The notes below the pieces were generated by a model. It did not search any database. It saw only the letters and a list, made by a program, of their open reading frames with translations, and had not been told where the DNA came from. A stretch of 64,000 nt of DNA. Origin: Aureimonas sp. Leaf324 (GTDB lineage: Bacteria > Pseudomonadota > Alphaproteobacteria > Rhizobiales > Rhizobiaceae). Where the stretch lies: positions 207,580 through 271,579 of the forward strand of contig NZ_LMOH01000025.1 in assembly GCF_001423245.1 (NCBI RefSeq), in the 5' to 3' direction. The position numbers and the translations under genes were made by a program. Positions 34,771 to 44,213 of the stretch are shown here, one piece after another (position 1 is the first letter of the stretch; the number at the start of each line of letters is the position of its first letter).

Positions 34771-34796
34771 AGCGGCACGGTCCGGGCCGTGCCGCT
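34771..34796. terminator. Bidirectional hairpin between convergent glycosyltransferase genes
   Basis: AGCGGCACGG (34771-34780) and CCGTGCCGCT (34787-34796) form a perfect 10-base stem with a 6-base loop, exactly between two convergent stop codons. There is no T-run, but the position and symmetry suit a two-way stop. Confidence 0.6.
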
Positions 34797-34817
34797 CGCC
34801 TTCGCCTCCCCGGCCGG

Positions 34818-36026
34818 TCAGGCGCCGGCGAGCCCCTTGGTGCGCGCCGATGCCGCCAGGCGCGCATAGGCTGCGACGTAGCGCTCGGCCTCGCGGTCCC
34901 AGTCGAACTGGGCGTCCGCCAGTGCCTTGGCGCGCAAGCCCGCCGCGCGGCGAAGCTCCAGATCCTCGATCAGCGGGCGGGCGGCGGCGGCGAGCCCCGC
35001 CGGCGTCGCGTCGGCGGCGTAGCGGCCGGCATCGCCGAGCAGGCGCCGCGTCTCGGTGAGGTCGTAGGAGACCGACGGGATGCCGAGCGCGGAATACTCG
35101 AACACCTTGTTCATGCTGATCTTGTCGTTGTACTCGTTCACCGGGTCCGGAATGATGCCGATGTCGAAGGTCGACAGCGCCGAGAGGAGATCCTCGCCGC
35201 GCAGGTAACCGGTGAAGGTGATGTGCTCGGCGACGCCGAGTTCGCCCGCCAGTTGCCGCACCGACGCCAGCGCCGGACCGTCGCCCACGACCACGGCCCG
35301 GATGTCGCGCTGCCCATGATCGGCGACGAGGTGATGGACGCAGCGCACGAGATGGTCGACGCCGTCCTGGTCCGCGATGATCCCGACATAGCCGAGGACG
35401 GTGCCGGCGCCCGCGCGCAGCGCCTCGTTGGGCGCCACGCGGCGGATGCGCGCCTTGTCCGGCACGCTGTAGACCGTGACGACGTCCTCCGGCTTCTTGC
35501 CACCGCGCGAGATGGCGAGGCTCCGATAGGTCTCGTTGGCCGAGATCACGAGGTCGGCCGTGCGGAAGGTCGCCTTCTCCGCCATGAGGAGCAGGCTGTG
35601 GAAGAAGCCCTTACGCTCGAACTTGGCGACGAAAAGCTCCGGGCAGACGTCGTGATGGTCGAAGACGAACTTCTTGCCGAAGAGCTTGAAGGGCGCGGCG
35701 ACGAGGAAGATGAGGTCCGGCGGATTGCACGCCTGGATCACGTCGAAGCTGCGGCGGCGGCTCACCTTCAGGAGGAGGCGCAACTCGTGGAACAGCGCTG
35801 CCGCATACTCATAGAGGAAGGCGAACTTGCCCGAGGCTTCCAGCGGCAGGTTGTGGCGGAAGATCTCGATGTCGTCGATCGTCTCGAAGGCGGCCGGGAA
35901 CTGCTCGCTCTTCGGGCAGATCACCGAGACCGTCCAGCCGGCGTCGCGCAATGCGCATGCCTCCTGCCAGACGCGCCGGTCGAGCGGCACGGGAAGATTC
36001 TCGACGACGATTACGCAGGACGGCAT
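34818..36026 (-). CDS. Glycosyltransferase, GT4 family
   Basis: A 402-residue GT-B enzyme with both halves recognisable: SCVIVVENLPVPLDRRVWQE and FDHHDVCPELF in the acceptor domain, GYVGIIADQDGVDHLV and NKVFEYSALGIPSVSYDLTE (the EX7E nucleotide-sugar motif) in the donor domain. The N-terminal pattern is typical of exopolysaccharide GT4 enzymes that add a sugar to a lipid-linked chain on the cytoplasmic side. It is on the opposite strand from the flippase operon and downstream of the ligase-like gene, with its own promoter at 36108-36136. Confidence 0.9.
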   Translation of the reverse strand: MPSCVIVVENLPVPLDRRVWQEACALRDAGWTVSVICPKSEQFPAAFETIDDIEIFRHNLPLEASGKFAFLYEYAAALFHELRLLLKVSRRRSFDVIQACNPPDLIFLVAAPFKLFGKKFVFDHHDVCPELFVAKFERKGFFHSLLLMAEKATFRTADLVISANETYRSLAISRGGKKPEDVVTVYSVPDKARIRRVAPNEALRAGAGTVLGYVGIIADQDGVDHLVRCVHHLVADHGQRDIRAVVVGDGPALASVRQLAGELGVAEHITFTGYLRGEDLLSALSTFDIGIIPDPVNEYNDKISMNKVFEYSALGIPSVSYDLTETRRLLGDAGRYAADATPAGLAAAARPLIEDLELRRAAGLRAKALADAQFDWDREAERYVAAYARLAASARTKGLAGA

Positions 36027-36107
36027 CGCAGGCCCTCAAACTCTTCGGGAACGATCGGCCGTGCGGCACAAACGCCAGCGTCGGCAACTATCTCATAGAG
36101 GATGAAG

Positions 36108-36136
36108 CTTGTATCTTGCTGCAGCGCACCAATCAA
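36108..36136 (-). promoter_or_regulatory. Promoter of the GT4 gene
   Basis: On the minus strand TTGATT (36136-36131), 17 bases, TACAAG (36113-36108), 81 bases before the start codon at 36026. Four of six matches in each box and ideal spacing. Confidence 0.45.
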
Positions 36137-36204
36137 GGTTGGGGTCGGGTGTGCTCGTGTCATCATGGCGTATGGTGAAGACGACGGCGGCGCGTTCGGC
36201 CCCG

Positions 36205-37749
36205 TCATCCCGGCCGTTCGCCCCTCGACGTCGGGCGCGAGGGTGCATCCGCGCGGCGGCCGAGACTGACGGTCGTCGCCGCCGCGAGATAGGTTGCGAA
36301 ATAGGCGGCCATGCCGGGAATCTGCAGAGAGAAGTCGACCAGTCCGTGGAGACTGACGAGGACCAGCGCACCGAGGGCCATGAGCGGAACCACCCGCATC
36401 CGGCGGCGGCTGCGCAGGCCCCGGACGAGATTGCCGACGATGTGGGCATAGCCGAGGAGGACAGCGGGGATGAAGACGACCCCCAGTCCGACCAGCCCTT
36501 CGAGGTAGATGTTGTGGGCCCGCAGGAAGACGTCCCAGGGCGCGCCACAGCCCGGCGGCCGGTAGATCGGAAACACCGAGGCGAAGGTCGCGAACCCCGT
36601 TCCGAGCCGCCAGTTCTGCCCGAACGCGTCGAGGGCCGACCAGTAGAGGCAGAGGCGCACGTCGTCGATCCCGCGCGTCGCCATGCGCTGGATCGTCAGG
36701 CCGCCGAAGAGGCCGCCGACGACCAGCACCACGAGGGCGACGATGCCGTAGGCCACGAGCACGCGGCGCAGTGTCAGAGGCCGGCCACCTGCGGATCCGC
36801 CCGTAGCCCGGCTTCCGTCCAGCCAGAGAAAGGGCAGGACGAGGACGAAGGCGATCGATGTCGAGACGAGCGCGCCGCGCGATTTCGTCAGGAACAGCGC
36901 GAGAAGAACGACGAAGGCGGCGAAGAGCCAGGCCATCACGCGCCGCGAGCGCTCGGACGGCAGGCCCGGATCGGAGATCAGCGACCACAGGGAGAACCGT
37001 CCGCGCCGGTCGCGCGGCAGGGCAAGGACCGCGAGCGTCGCCAGAATGAGGCTCGCGACCCCAAGGAAGCTGCCGGCCGTGTTGCGATTGACGAAGACGC
37101 CGGTGAGACTGTCGAGATAGGCCGTCTTGGCGGTCAGGAGCAGGCTGTCCGGAAAGAACGCCACCTGGGCGATCCCGAACACGGCGAACGCGAGACCGAG
37201 GGCTCCTAGCCACGTCAGGAGCCTGAGGGCCCCATCGTCGCCCCGGAAGAGGCTGAGTCCGGCGCCATAGAAGACGAAGGGCAGGATCAGAAGGAAGATC
37301 GCATCCCGTGTCGCGGCCGGATCGACCGACACCGCGCCGCCGATCGGCCCGACGAGGCGGGCGACGGCCGACCAGAGCGGATTGGCGACCGGATTGCCCT
37401 CGAAGTTCCATGACTGGAAGAGGACATAGGCGACGAGGCCGCCGGCCATGAGGAGCGCCCAACGCAGGGACCACCGAATCCTGGCATCCGGGGGCGATGA
37501 CAGGGCGCCGACGAACAGCGCGCCGCCCACGAGGACCAAGGTCACGAGGAGCGCCGAGTAGGACACGGCCCCGCGCGAGCCGACGCAGACCGCGAGCGCC
37601 GCGACGAGGAGTGCGCGACCGAGCAGCGTGAGACGCGACGGCCTGCGCTCCGAACCATCGACGCCGGCGGCATGACCCGCGCGGCGATGGCCGGGCGACT
37701 CCTCGGTCTTGATCTCCAGATGGACGCTCTCGAACCCCGTTGCGGTCAT
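36205..37749 (-). CDS. O-antigen ligase/polymerase-like membrane protein (second Wzy/WaaL type)
   Basis: A 514-residue protein with about twelve hydrophobic segments. The Wzy_C/O-antigen-ligase motif is near the C-terminus: a periplasmic loop with DVFLRAHNIYLEGLVGLGVV, preceded by FVNRNTAGSFLGVASLILAT and LTKSRGALVSTSIAFVL. It is longer than the other ligase-like protein of the locus, through a charged N-terminal tail (about 40 residues). The ATG at 37749 is used; an in-frame ATG at 37782 is possible. It could be the polymerase of this exopolysaccharide. Confidence 0.87.
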   Translation of the reverse strand: MTATGFESVHLEIKTEESPGHRRAGHAAGVDGSERRPSRLTLLGRALLVAALAVCVGSRGAVSYSALLVTLVLVGGALFVGALSSPPDARIRWSLRWALLMAGGLVAYVLFQSWNFEGNPVANPLWSAVARLVGPIGGAVSVDPAATRDAIFLLILPFVFYGAGLSLFRGDDGALRLLTWLGALGLAFAVFGIAQVAFFPDSLLLTAKTAYLDSLTGVFVNRNTAGSFLGVASLILATLAVLALPRDRRGRFSLWSLISDPGLPSERSRRVMAWLFAAFVVLLALFLTKSRGALVSTSIAFVLVLPFLWLDGSRATGGSAGGRPLTLRRVLVAYGIVALVVLVVGGLFGGLTIQRMATRGIDDVRLCLYWSALDAFGQNWRLGTGFATFASVFPIYRPPGCGAPWDVFLRAHNIYLEGLVGLGVVFIPAVLLGYAHIVGNLVRGLRSRRRMRVVPLMALGALVLVSLHGLVDFSLQIPGMAAYFATYLAAATTVSLGRRADAPSRPTSRGERPG

Positions 37750-38090
37750 GGCAGATCGGCCGTTACCGCGAGGATCGCGCATTCGACGGGATGATCAGGC
37801 CACCGCTGGGGACGGCGCGCCTGCAAGGTCTCCGCACCCGATCGGGAACGCGCAGCGAACGACCATTCATGCATCCCCGTCCGCCTCGACAATCCGCCAG
37901 ACCGCTCGCTGAGATGACGATCCGGCGTCGGCCGAATCGTCGGCAAGGCGGGCGCCGACCCAACTTGCCGTCAACGTTAACGAAATGCAGTTGCCGGGAG
38001 CGGCATCCGCGCTTTCTTATGATCATTGTTATATGCTAGTCAGGTCACGAGTAATAGATGACTTGTCCCGCGTCGAGGTCGAGGTTTGTG
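37750..38090. other. Divergent control region between ligase-like gene and secreted-protein gene
   Basis: About 340 bases. An 8-base palindrome CGTTAACG lies at 37975-37982, and an AT-rich patch (38015-38040, TTATGATCATTGTTATATGC) is the likely core promoter region for the plus-strand gene. No gene in either direction is supported. Confidence 0.5.
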
Positions 38091-38924
38091 ATGAAGGGGT
38101 TCTGGATCGGTGTGATGGGTCTGGCGCTGCTGGCGCCGGCAGGCAGCGCTCTTGCGCAGGATGGCGCCGCCGCGCCGGCCGGCGTGCAGATGCCTGCTCC
38201 ATCCGAACAAGCGCCGGGCGCATCGACGATGCCGGATGCGCCGGCGTCCGGTGAAACCACCGCAGCGGGCCCGAATGCCACCGGCTGGGAGGGTCCCATC
38301 CCGGATGCGCCGATCGGCCTTCGCACCCGGCTGTCGGCGGACGCGGTGAACGCTTGGCTGGCCCAGCCGCGCACCGTCCTCGACCAGAACCCGGACGGCG
38401 GACGCAACATGGCGCAGTACGTGCGCTCGCTCGCCGGCAGCGACAATCGGACGGTCACGGCGATGGTCTCGCTGGTCAGCCGCCCGGACGTGAACAGCGG
38501 GCAGGTCGGCTCGGCCGCGGAAGGCCTGGCCAGCGCGATGCGCGACGCGGAAAACGCAGCTCCGAGTTATGCGGCGTACATCCAGTGGGCCGTCGCCCAG
38601 TCCGGCTCCCCTCAGCTGATCGCCGCGTTCCAGCGCGCGTCCGGCGCCGATGAGGATCGCACGGCCTCGATCGGGGCAGGCGGCGGTGGCGCTGGCGGCG
38701 GATCGCCCGGCAGCGGCTCGCTCTCGGGCGCCGGGGCGCCGGGCGTCTCGGGTCCCGTCGGCGGCAGCTCGACGGTTCCGACGTCGAGCGGTGGTCTGGC
38801 GTCGCGCGGTGGCAGCGGCAGCGTCGCCCTCAGCGAAGGAGATCGTCTCCTGGGCGGCACCTCGGGCCGCCTCGTCGTCTGCATCGTGGACGCGAGCACG
38901 ACGGGTTGCCAGGACGTCTTTTGA
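38091..38924 (+). CDS. Secreted Ala/Gly-rich protein of the polysaccharide locus, unknown
   Basis: A 277-residue protein with a signal peptide (MKGFWIGVMGLALLAPAGSA-LAQ) and the start ATG at 38091 behind GAGG. After a Pro/Ala-rich stretch comes a helical domain (about 75-195, GLRTRLSADAVNAWLAQPRT...GSPQLIAAFQRASG), a Gly/Ser-rich linker (about 200-245), and a C-terminus with a probable disulphide pair (VVCIVDASTTGCQDVF). It is followed by a terminator-like hairpin and then the Wzc-type gene. No known domain; a periplasmic or matrix accessory role is inferred from location. Confidence 0.75.
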   Translation: MKGFWIGVMGLALLAPAGSALAQDGAAAPAGVQMPAPSEQAPGASTMPDAPASGETTAAGPNATGWEGPIPDAPIGLRTRLSADAVNAWLAQPRTVLDQNPDGGRNMAQYVRSLAGSDNRTVTAMVSLVSRPDVNSGQVGSAAEGLASAMRDAENAAPSYAAYIQWAVAQSGSPQLIAAFQRASGADEDRTASIGAGGGGAGGGSPGSGSLSGAGAPGVSGPVGGSSTVPTSSGGLASRGGSGSVALSEGDRLLGGTSGRLVVCIVDASTTGCQDVF

Positions 38925-38998
38925 CCGAGCCTTGCAAGATCGGGGCGCAAGCGCCTTGATTTTGACGCGGAATGGCTGAATGCCCAGATCAGCCGACG

Positions 38999-39025
38999 GA
39001 AGCGGGACCATGCTGCTCCCGCTTC
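38999..39025 (+). terminator. Hairpin downstream of the secreted protein gene
   Basis: GAAGCGGGA (38999-39007) and TCCCGCTTC (39017-39025) form a perfect 9-base stem with a 9-base loop, about 75 bases after the stop. It is followed only by TTG. Confidence 0.55.
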
Positions 39026-39215
39026 TTGCATGAATGGCCTGTCGAAGACCGCCGGTCCGATTGTGTCCGACTATGGGTCCGAGATCCGAAACCAGCCTCA
39101 CCGAGCGTCGACCTCGGTCGACGACGGCGGGCCCGGACACCGGGCTGTGATCCCATCGCATCCGTCGGTGCAGGCTCTTGCCGGGCCTGCGCCGACGTAA
39201 CTTTATCGAGGCGTC

Positions 39216-41492
39216 ATGCTGCATTATCCCGAGATGGCCGCGCACGACACGGCAGCGTCCAAGGCCGGCAAGGGCAGCTCGGGCGAGTTCCTCAACGTCG
39301 AGCGCATCCTGGCCATGGTGCGCCGGCAGATCGGCATCGTGATCGCAGCGGTCGTGGTGGGGATTGCGGTCGGCCTCGTGTTCCTGATCACGGCCGTCCC
39401 GACCTACACGGCCTCGACCGACATCCTGATCGATAAGGGCCAGTCGAAGCTCGTCGACGAACTCGCCAGCGCCAGCGGCGTGTTCCAGGACGAGGCGGAA
39501 ATGCTGAGCCAGGTCGAGCTCCTGAAGTCCCAGCAGATCGCCAGCGCCGTGGTCGACCAGCTTAAGCTCGACCAGAACGACGCCTTCCTCGCCGGCTCGC
39601 CCTCGCTGATCCGCAGCGCGCGCGCAGCCGTCGGCAAGCTGATCGCCGTGATGCGCCCGGAGCTTCCCGTCGAGGAAGCCGACATGGCGGCGCGGCGGCG
39701 CGAGGCGGCGATCGACATCCTTCAGGGCGGTCTGGACGTCCAGCGCGTCGGCCGGACCTACGTGCTGCGCCTGACCTACGAGTCCCCCGATCCGGCGCTC
39801 GCCGCCAATATCGCGACCGCGTTCGGCAGCGCCTATCTCGACGACCAGCTGCAGGCGAAATACACCGCCACGCGCCGCGCCAGCACCTGGTTGCAGGACC
39901 GCATCGCCGAGCTTCGCCAGCAGTCCTACGACGCCGACCTCGCCGTCCAGAAGTTCCGCAACGAGAACGGCCTGCTGCAGACGGGCACCGGCCTCGTCTC
40001 CCAGCAGCAGCTCAGCGAGATCAACACCCAGCTGACCGCGGCGCGCGCGCAGACGGCCCAATCCAAGGCACAACTCGACCAGATCGAGCAGATCATCAAG
40101 GATGGGCGCACCGACGCCCTCGTCAACGACGCGCTCGTCAGCACGACGATCAACACCCTGCGGGCCAAGTATCTCGACGCCGCGCGGCGCCAGAGCGAGA
40201 TCGCCAGCAAGCTCGGGCCGGATCACATCCAGGCCGTGCGCCTGCGCGCCGAGATGCAGGAATACGAGCGGCTGATCTTCGGCGAGCTGCGCCGCATCGC
40301 GGAGAGCTATCGCAGCACCTACGCCGTGTCCCAGGAGCGCGAGCGCTCGCTGGAGGCGAGCCTGTCGGAGGTGACGGCCGTCAACGCCGACGACAACACG
40401 CTGCAGGTTCGCCTGCGCGAACTGGAGCGCGAGGCGGAAGCCTATCGCGCGCTCTACGACGACTTCCTGCAGCGCTACCAGCAGACGGTGCAGCAGCAGT
40501 CGTTCCCGATCACCGACGCGCGCGTCATCAGCACGGCGCAGGTCCCCGACAAGCCGAGCGCGCCGCGCACGCCGCTGGTTCTCGCCCTGTTCGCGGTGAT
40601 GGGCGCGGCCGCCGGCGCCGGCATCGCGGGCTTCCGCGAGTATCGCGAGCGCTTCTTCCGCGTCGGCAGCCAGGTGCGCAGCGAACTCGACATGGAGTTT
40701 CTCGGCTTCCTGCCGATCCTCGACCCGGCGGATGCCAAGACCGGGGAGCAGAAGGCGACGCCGTCGCAGATCTGGGGGCCCGGCGCGCTGGCGACCCACG
40801 TGCGGCGCCATCCCATGTCGTCGTTCGCCGAAACCCTGCGCAACATCAAGGTGGCCGCCGATCTCGGCATGCCGGACATCCCGTGCAAGGTTATCGGCGT
40901 CGTGTCCTGCGTGCCTGGCGAAGGCAAGTCGTCGGTGGCGGCGAGCTTCGGCAATCTCCTCGCGCTCCAGGGCATGCGCACGCTCTTGATCGACGGCGAC
41001 ATCCGCAATCCGGGCCTGACGCGCAGCCTGCAACGCAAGCCCGAACTCGGCCTCGTCGAGGTGATGCTCGAACAGGCCGAGGTCGACGACGTCGTCCTTC
41101 GCGACGAACCGACGCCGCTTGCTCTCCTGCCGACCGTGATGCGCAGCCGCGTGACGAACACGAGCGACCTCCTGGCCTCGGCCAGCATGGGGCGGCTTCT
41201 CCAGCGCTTCCGCGGCCAGTTCGACTATATCGTGGTCGATCTCCCCCCCGTCGGCCCGGTGGTGGACGCCAAGGCCTTCGCGCAGCGCGTCGATGCCTTC
41301 GTGTTCGTGGTGGAGTGGGGCAAGACCTCGCGTCAGCTGGTGCGCAGCGCGATCGCCAGCAATCCGGTGTTCCAGACCAAGTCTCTCGGCGTCATCCTGA
41401 ACAAGGCCGATTCGAAGAAGATGCGGCTCTACCGCTCCTACGGATCGCCCGAGTACTACGCGTCCCGCTACGAGTCCTATTACCGGGACTGA
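39216..41492 (+). CDS. Wzz/Wzc-type chain-length regulator with BY-kinase domain (ExoP/GumC-like)
   Basis: A 758-residue inner-membrane polysaccharide co-polymerase. Membrane segments near 40-60 and 451-473 flank a large periplasmic coiled-coil region (Wzz domain at the N-terminus). The cytoplasmic kinase has Walker A CVPGEGKSS (565-573), Walker A' LLIDGDIRNP (590-599), Walker B YIVVDLPPV, and a C-terminal tyrosine cluster (seven Tyr in the last 22 residues) for autophosphorylation. Phosphorylation cycles of such proteins control polymer length and export with the Wza-type channel. The next gene starts three bases after the stop. Confidence 0.93.
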   Translation: MLHYPEMAAHDTAASKAGKGSSGEFLNVERILAMVRRQIGIVIAAVVVGIAVGLVFLITAVPTYTASTDILIDKGQSKLVDELASASGVFQDEAEMLSQVELLKSQQIASAVVDQLKLDQNDAFLAGSPSLIRSARAAVGKLIAVMRPELPVEEADMAARRREAAIDILQGGLDVQRVGRTYVLRLTYESPDPALAANIATAFGSAYLDDQLQAKYTATRRASTWLQDRIAELRQQSYDADLAVQKFRNENGLLQTGTGLVSQQQLSEINTQLTAARAQTAQSKAQLDQIEQIIKDGRTDALVNDALVSTTINTLRAKYLDAARRQSEIASKLGPDHIQAVRLRAEMQEYERLIFGELRRIAESYRSTYAVSQERERSLEASLSEVTAVNADDNTLQVRLRELEREAEAYRALYDDFLQRYQQTVQQQSFPITDARVISTAQVPDKPSAPRTPLVLALFAVMGAAAGAGIAGFREYRERFFRVGSQVRSELDMEFLGFLPILDPADAKTGEQKATPSQIWGPGALATHVRRHPMSSFAETLRNIKVAADLGMPDIPCKVIGVVSCVPGEGKSSVAASFGNLLALQGMRTLLIDGDIRNPGLTRSLQRKPELGLVEVMLEQAEVDDVVLRDEPTPLALLPTVMRSRVTNTSDLLASASMGRLLQRFRGQFDYIVVDLPPVGPVVDAKAFAQRVDAFVFVVEWGKTSRQLVRSAIASNPVFQTKSLGVILNKADSKKMRLYRSYGSPEYYASRYESYYRD

Positions 41493-41495
41493 CCC

Positions 41496-42266
41496 ATGCA
41501 GCGACGTCGAGCCGATCCGTTGGCATGCCTGGCGGCTTTGGCGGTCATCGTTGCCAGCGGCTACGCGCTCGTCGGCGCCGTCGCGGCGGAGCCCTGGGTG
41601 CGGTACGCGCTGCGGCTGGAAACCGCGACCGAACCCGTCGCGCTCTCCGACACCCTAAGGATGAGGCTGGCCGACGAACTCGCCCGCGGGACCGGCGCGT
41701 CCTGCGACTTCGACCTGCCGGAGGGGCACGTCACCGTGGCGATGGACCTCCTGCGCAGGAGTCTCGCCGACGGGCCGGACGCGCGCGCCGAGGCCGAGCG
41801 CGTCGCCCGCAAGACCGTCGGCAACGCGCTCGGCTGCAACGCCGCCGACGGAAACCTCTGGTATCTCCTCGCCCTGCTCGAGGATCGGGCGGGAGCGGAC
41901 CGGAGCCGAATTCGCGAACTCGTCCTTCTTTCCGCCGCTCTGTCGCCCTACGAGGCCGACACGCTGGCCAAACGGGGGCTTTTCGTGGCGTGGCAGTTGT
42001 CACGCGATAGGATCGCACCGCCGCTCGACGTCCAGGCGGATCTCCGCCGAGCCGTCGCGACCGCCAAGGTCGAGCCGGCGGCCCAGATCCTGGCCTCGCT
42101 CCGGTCGTCAGGCCATGAGGCGCTCGCCGACGATCTCGTCGCGGATCTACCCGAAGAGCGCCTGGAGGCGTTGCAGTCGGGGACGAGCTGGCGGCGGTCG
42201 ACCTTCGGACGGGCCGACAGCTATCGGCGCTTCGAGTACCGCCCGTTCGGCGACTCGGATCGCTGA
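41496..42266 (+). CDS. Hypothetical membrane-anchored helical protein following wzc
   Basis: A 256-residue protein with an N-terminal membrane anchor (ACLAALAVIVASGYALVGAV) and a helical, TPR-like periplasmic part containing repeated Leu/Ala-rich pairs (NLWYLLALLEDRAG, IRELVLLSAALSPYEADTLA). It starts three bases after the Wzc-type stop, so it is almost certainly co-translated. The C-terminus (SYRRFEYRPFGDSDR) is aromatic and charged. No family recognised; an assembly or regulatory partner of the co-polymerase is the natural hypothesis. Confidence 0.75.
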   Translation: MQRRRADPLACLAALAVIVASGYALVGAVAAEPWVRYALRLETATEPVALSDTLRMRLADELARGTGASCDFDLPEGHVTVAMDLLRRSLADGPDARAEAERVARKTVGNALGCNAADGNLWYLLALLEDRAGADRSRIRELVLLSAALSPYEADTLAKRGLFVAWQLSRDRIAPPLDVQADLRRAVATAKVEPAAQILASLRSSGHEALADDLVADLPEERLEALQSGTSWRRSTFGRADSYRRFEYRPFGDSDR

Positions 42267-42280
42267 CGGCCGACGGAGGG

Positions 42281-42298
42281 GCCCGGTCCCGTCCGGGC
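42281..42298 (+). terminator. Small GC hairpin after the Wzc operon
   Basis: GCCCGG (42281-42286) and CCGGGC (42293-42298), 6-base stem and 6-base loop, 15 bases after the stop and before the type I secretion genes. No T-run follows. Confidence 0.35.
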
Positions 42299-42428
42299 AG
42301 GCGAATGGTCCCGATGTCGACGATCGGCTTGGGTTCATTCGGGAAATCGAAAGCGTGGCCGGTATAGGATCGAACGGCTCGCGGGGTTCCGATCGGGGGA
42401 ACGGCGGGCTTCGAACGAGGTAGGGCGC

Positions 42429-44213
42429 ATGACGGAAGCATTCGGAACCACGCGGCGCCTCGGTCCCGAGCGCGAGCTCTTCAAGGCGATCGCCGCCTGC
42501 CGCGGTGCGTTCGTCGGCATCGCGATCCTCAGTCTCGTCCTGAACGTCCTGTTCCTGACGGGCTCGTTCTACATGCTGGAGGTCTATGACCGCGTGCTGC
42601 CGAGCGGCAGCGTGCCGACCCTTGTCGGCCTCGCGATCATCGTCGCCGCCCTCTATCTCTTCCAGGGCGTCATCGACATCATCCGCGGCCGGCTCCTCGC
42701 CCGTGTCGGCACGGCGGTCGACGCGCAGATCAACGAGCGAACCCTTCACGCGATCACGCGGCTTCCGCTCCTCACCTCGGGCATCGACAGCACGCAGCCG
42801 GCACGCGACCTCGACACGATCCGCGGTTTCCTGGCGAGCCCCGGCCCGACGGCGGTGTTCGACCTGCCCTGGATTCCGTTCTACCTCGTGATCTGCTTCG
42901 CCTTCCATCCGGCGATCGGCTGGGCCGCGACGATCGGCGGCCTCGTTCTCGTCGCGATCGCCCTTTGCACCGAAATCTTCTCGCGCAAGCTGGTCGAGAG
43001 CACCTATGTCCTCGGACGCCAGCGCAACTCGCTGTCGGAGACGTTCCGGCGCAACGCCGAGGTGCTGCGCGCGATGGGCATGGAGGCGCGGCTCGGCCAG
43101 ACGTGGACCGGCATCAACGACCAGCTCGCGACCGCGCAGCAGAAGAGCGCCGATCTCACGGCCGGGCTCGGGGCGATCTCCAAGGTCACGCGCATGATGC
43201 TCCAGTCCGCGGTCCTCACCGTTGGCGCCTATCTCGTGATCAACGGCCAGGCGACGGGCGGCATCATCATCGCGAGCTCAATCCTCAGCGCGCGGGCGCT
43301 CGCGCCGATCGAACTGGCGATCGGCCAGTGGCGCTCCTTCATCTCGGCCCGCACCAGCTGGCAGCGCCTCTCCAACATCCTCTCGCACATCCCGGTGCCG
43401 GCCGAGCCCCTCGACCTGCCCGCCCCGACCCGCCAGCTGTCGGTGGAAAACCTCACCGTCGCCCCGCCGGCGAGCCGCATGCCCATCGTGCGCGACGCCA
43501 GCTTCCGGGCGCGGGCCGGCGACGGCATCGGCATCATCGGGCAGAGCGCCTCCGGCAAGTCGAGCCTGGTGCGGGCGATCGTCGGCGCCTGGACGCCGCT
43601 CAACGGCGCCATCCGCCTCGACGGCGCCTCGATCGACCAGTGGTCGCCCGACCGGCTCGGCGTCCATATCGGCTACTTACCCCAGGAGCTGCAGCTCTTC
43701 CCGGGCACCGTCGCGCAGAACATCGCCCGCTTCGACGCGAGCGCGACATCCGACGAGATCATCGAGGCGGCGACAGCTGCCGGCGTCCACGAGATGATCG
43801 TGCGCCTGCCCGACGGCTACGAGACGACCACGGGCGAGAACGGCCTCGGCCTCTCGGTCGGTCAGCGCCAGCGCATCGGGCTCGCCCGCGCCCTGTTCCG
43901 CAAACCTTTCCTCGTCATTCTCGACGAGCCGAACTCGAATCTCGACGCCGAGGGCGAGGCCGCCCTCACCAACGCTTTGGCCGGCGTTCGGCTGCGCGGG
44001 GGCATCGTGATCGTCGTGGCGCACCGCCCGAGCGCGCTGGTCGCGATGAACCTCGTCCTGATGATGGCGAACGGACGCATTCAGGCATTCGGCGACAAGG
44101 ACGACATTCTGGGCCGCGTCCTCTCGCCCGTGCCGGCCGCGCCCGCGGTCGCCGATGAACGACCCGGCGCCCAGCAGCAGATCCGGCAGAACCCGCAGGC
44201 GGAGTCCGCATGA
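42429..44213 (+). CDS. Type I secretion ABC transporter (PrtD/PrsD-like)
   Basis: A 594-residue permease/ATPase fusion of the PrtD branch (without a C39 peptidase-like domain). Membrane domain about 25-310 (five to six helices); ATPase with Walker A GQSASGKSS (371-379), Q-loop YLPQELQLFPG, signature LSVGQ (475-479) and Walker B FLVILDEP (494-501). It overlaps the fusion-protein gene by four bases. Its probable substrates are the three RTX proteins of this locus. The TolC-type outer-membrane partner is not in the window. Confidence 0.94.
   Translation: MTEAFGTTRRLGPERELFKAIAACRGAFVGIAILSLVLNVLFLTGSFYMLEVYDRVLPSGSVPTLVGLAIIVAALYLFQGVIDIIRGRLLARVGTAVDAQINERTLHAITRLPLLTSGIDSTQPARDLDTIRGFLASPGPTAVFDLPWIPFYLVICFAFHPAIGWAATIGGLVLVAIALCTEIFSRKLVESTYVLGRQRNSLSETFRRNAEVLRAMGMEARLGQTWTGINDQLATAQQKSADLTAGLGAISKVTRMMLQSAVLTVGAYLVINGQATGGIIIASSILSARALAPIELAIGQWRSFISARTSWQRLSNILSHIPVPAEPLDLPAPTRQLSVENLTVAPPASRMPIVRDASFRARAGDGIGIIGQSASGKSSLVRAIVGAWTPLNGAIRLDGASIDQWSPDRLGVHIGYLPQELQLFPGTVAQNIARFDASATSDEIIEAATAAGVHEMIVRLPDGYETTTGENGLGLSVGQRQRIGLARALFRKPFLVILDEPNSNLDAEGEAALTNALAGVRLRGGIVIVVAHRPSALVAMNLVLMMANGRIQAFGDKDDILGRVLSPVPAAPAVADERPGAQQQIRQNPQAESA

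Noticed and set aside
37740..38039. A short plus-strand open frame between the ligase-like gene and the secreted protein gene
   Set aside because: The translation is Arg/Pro-rich with no ribosome binding site and it crosses the likely divergent promoter region.
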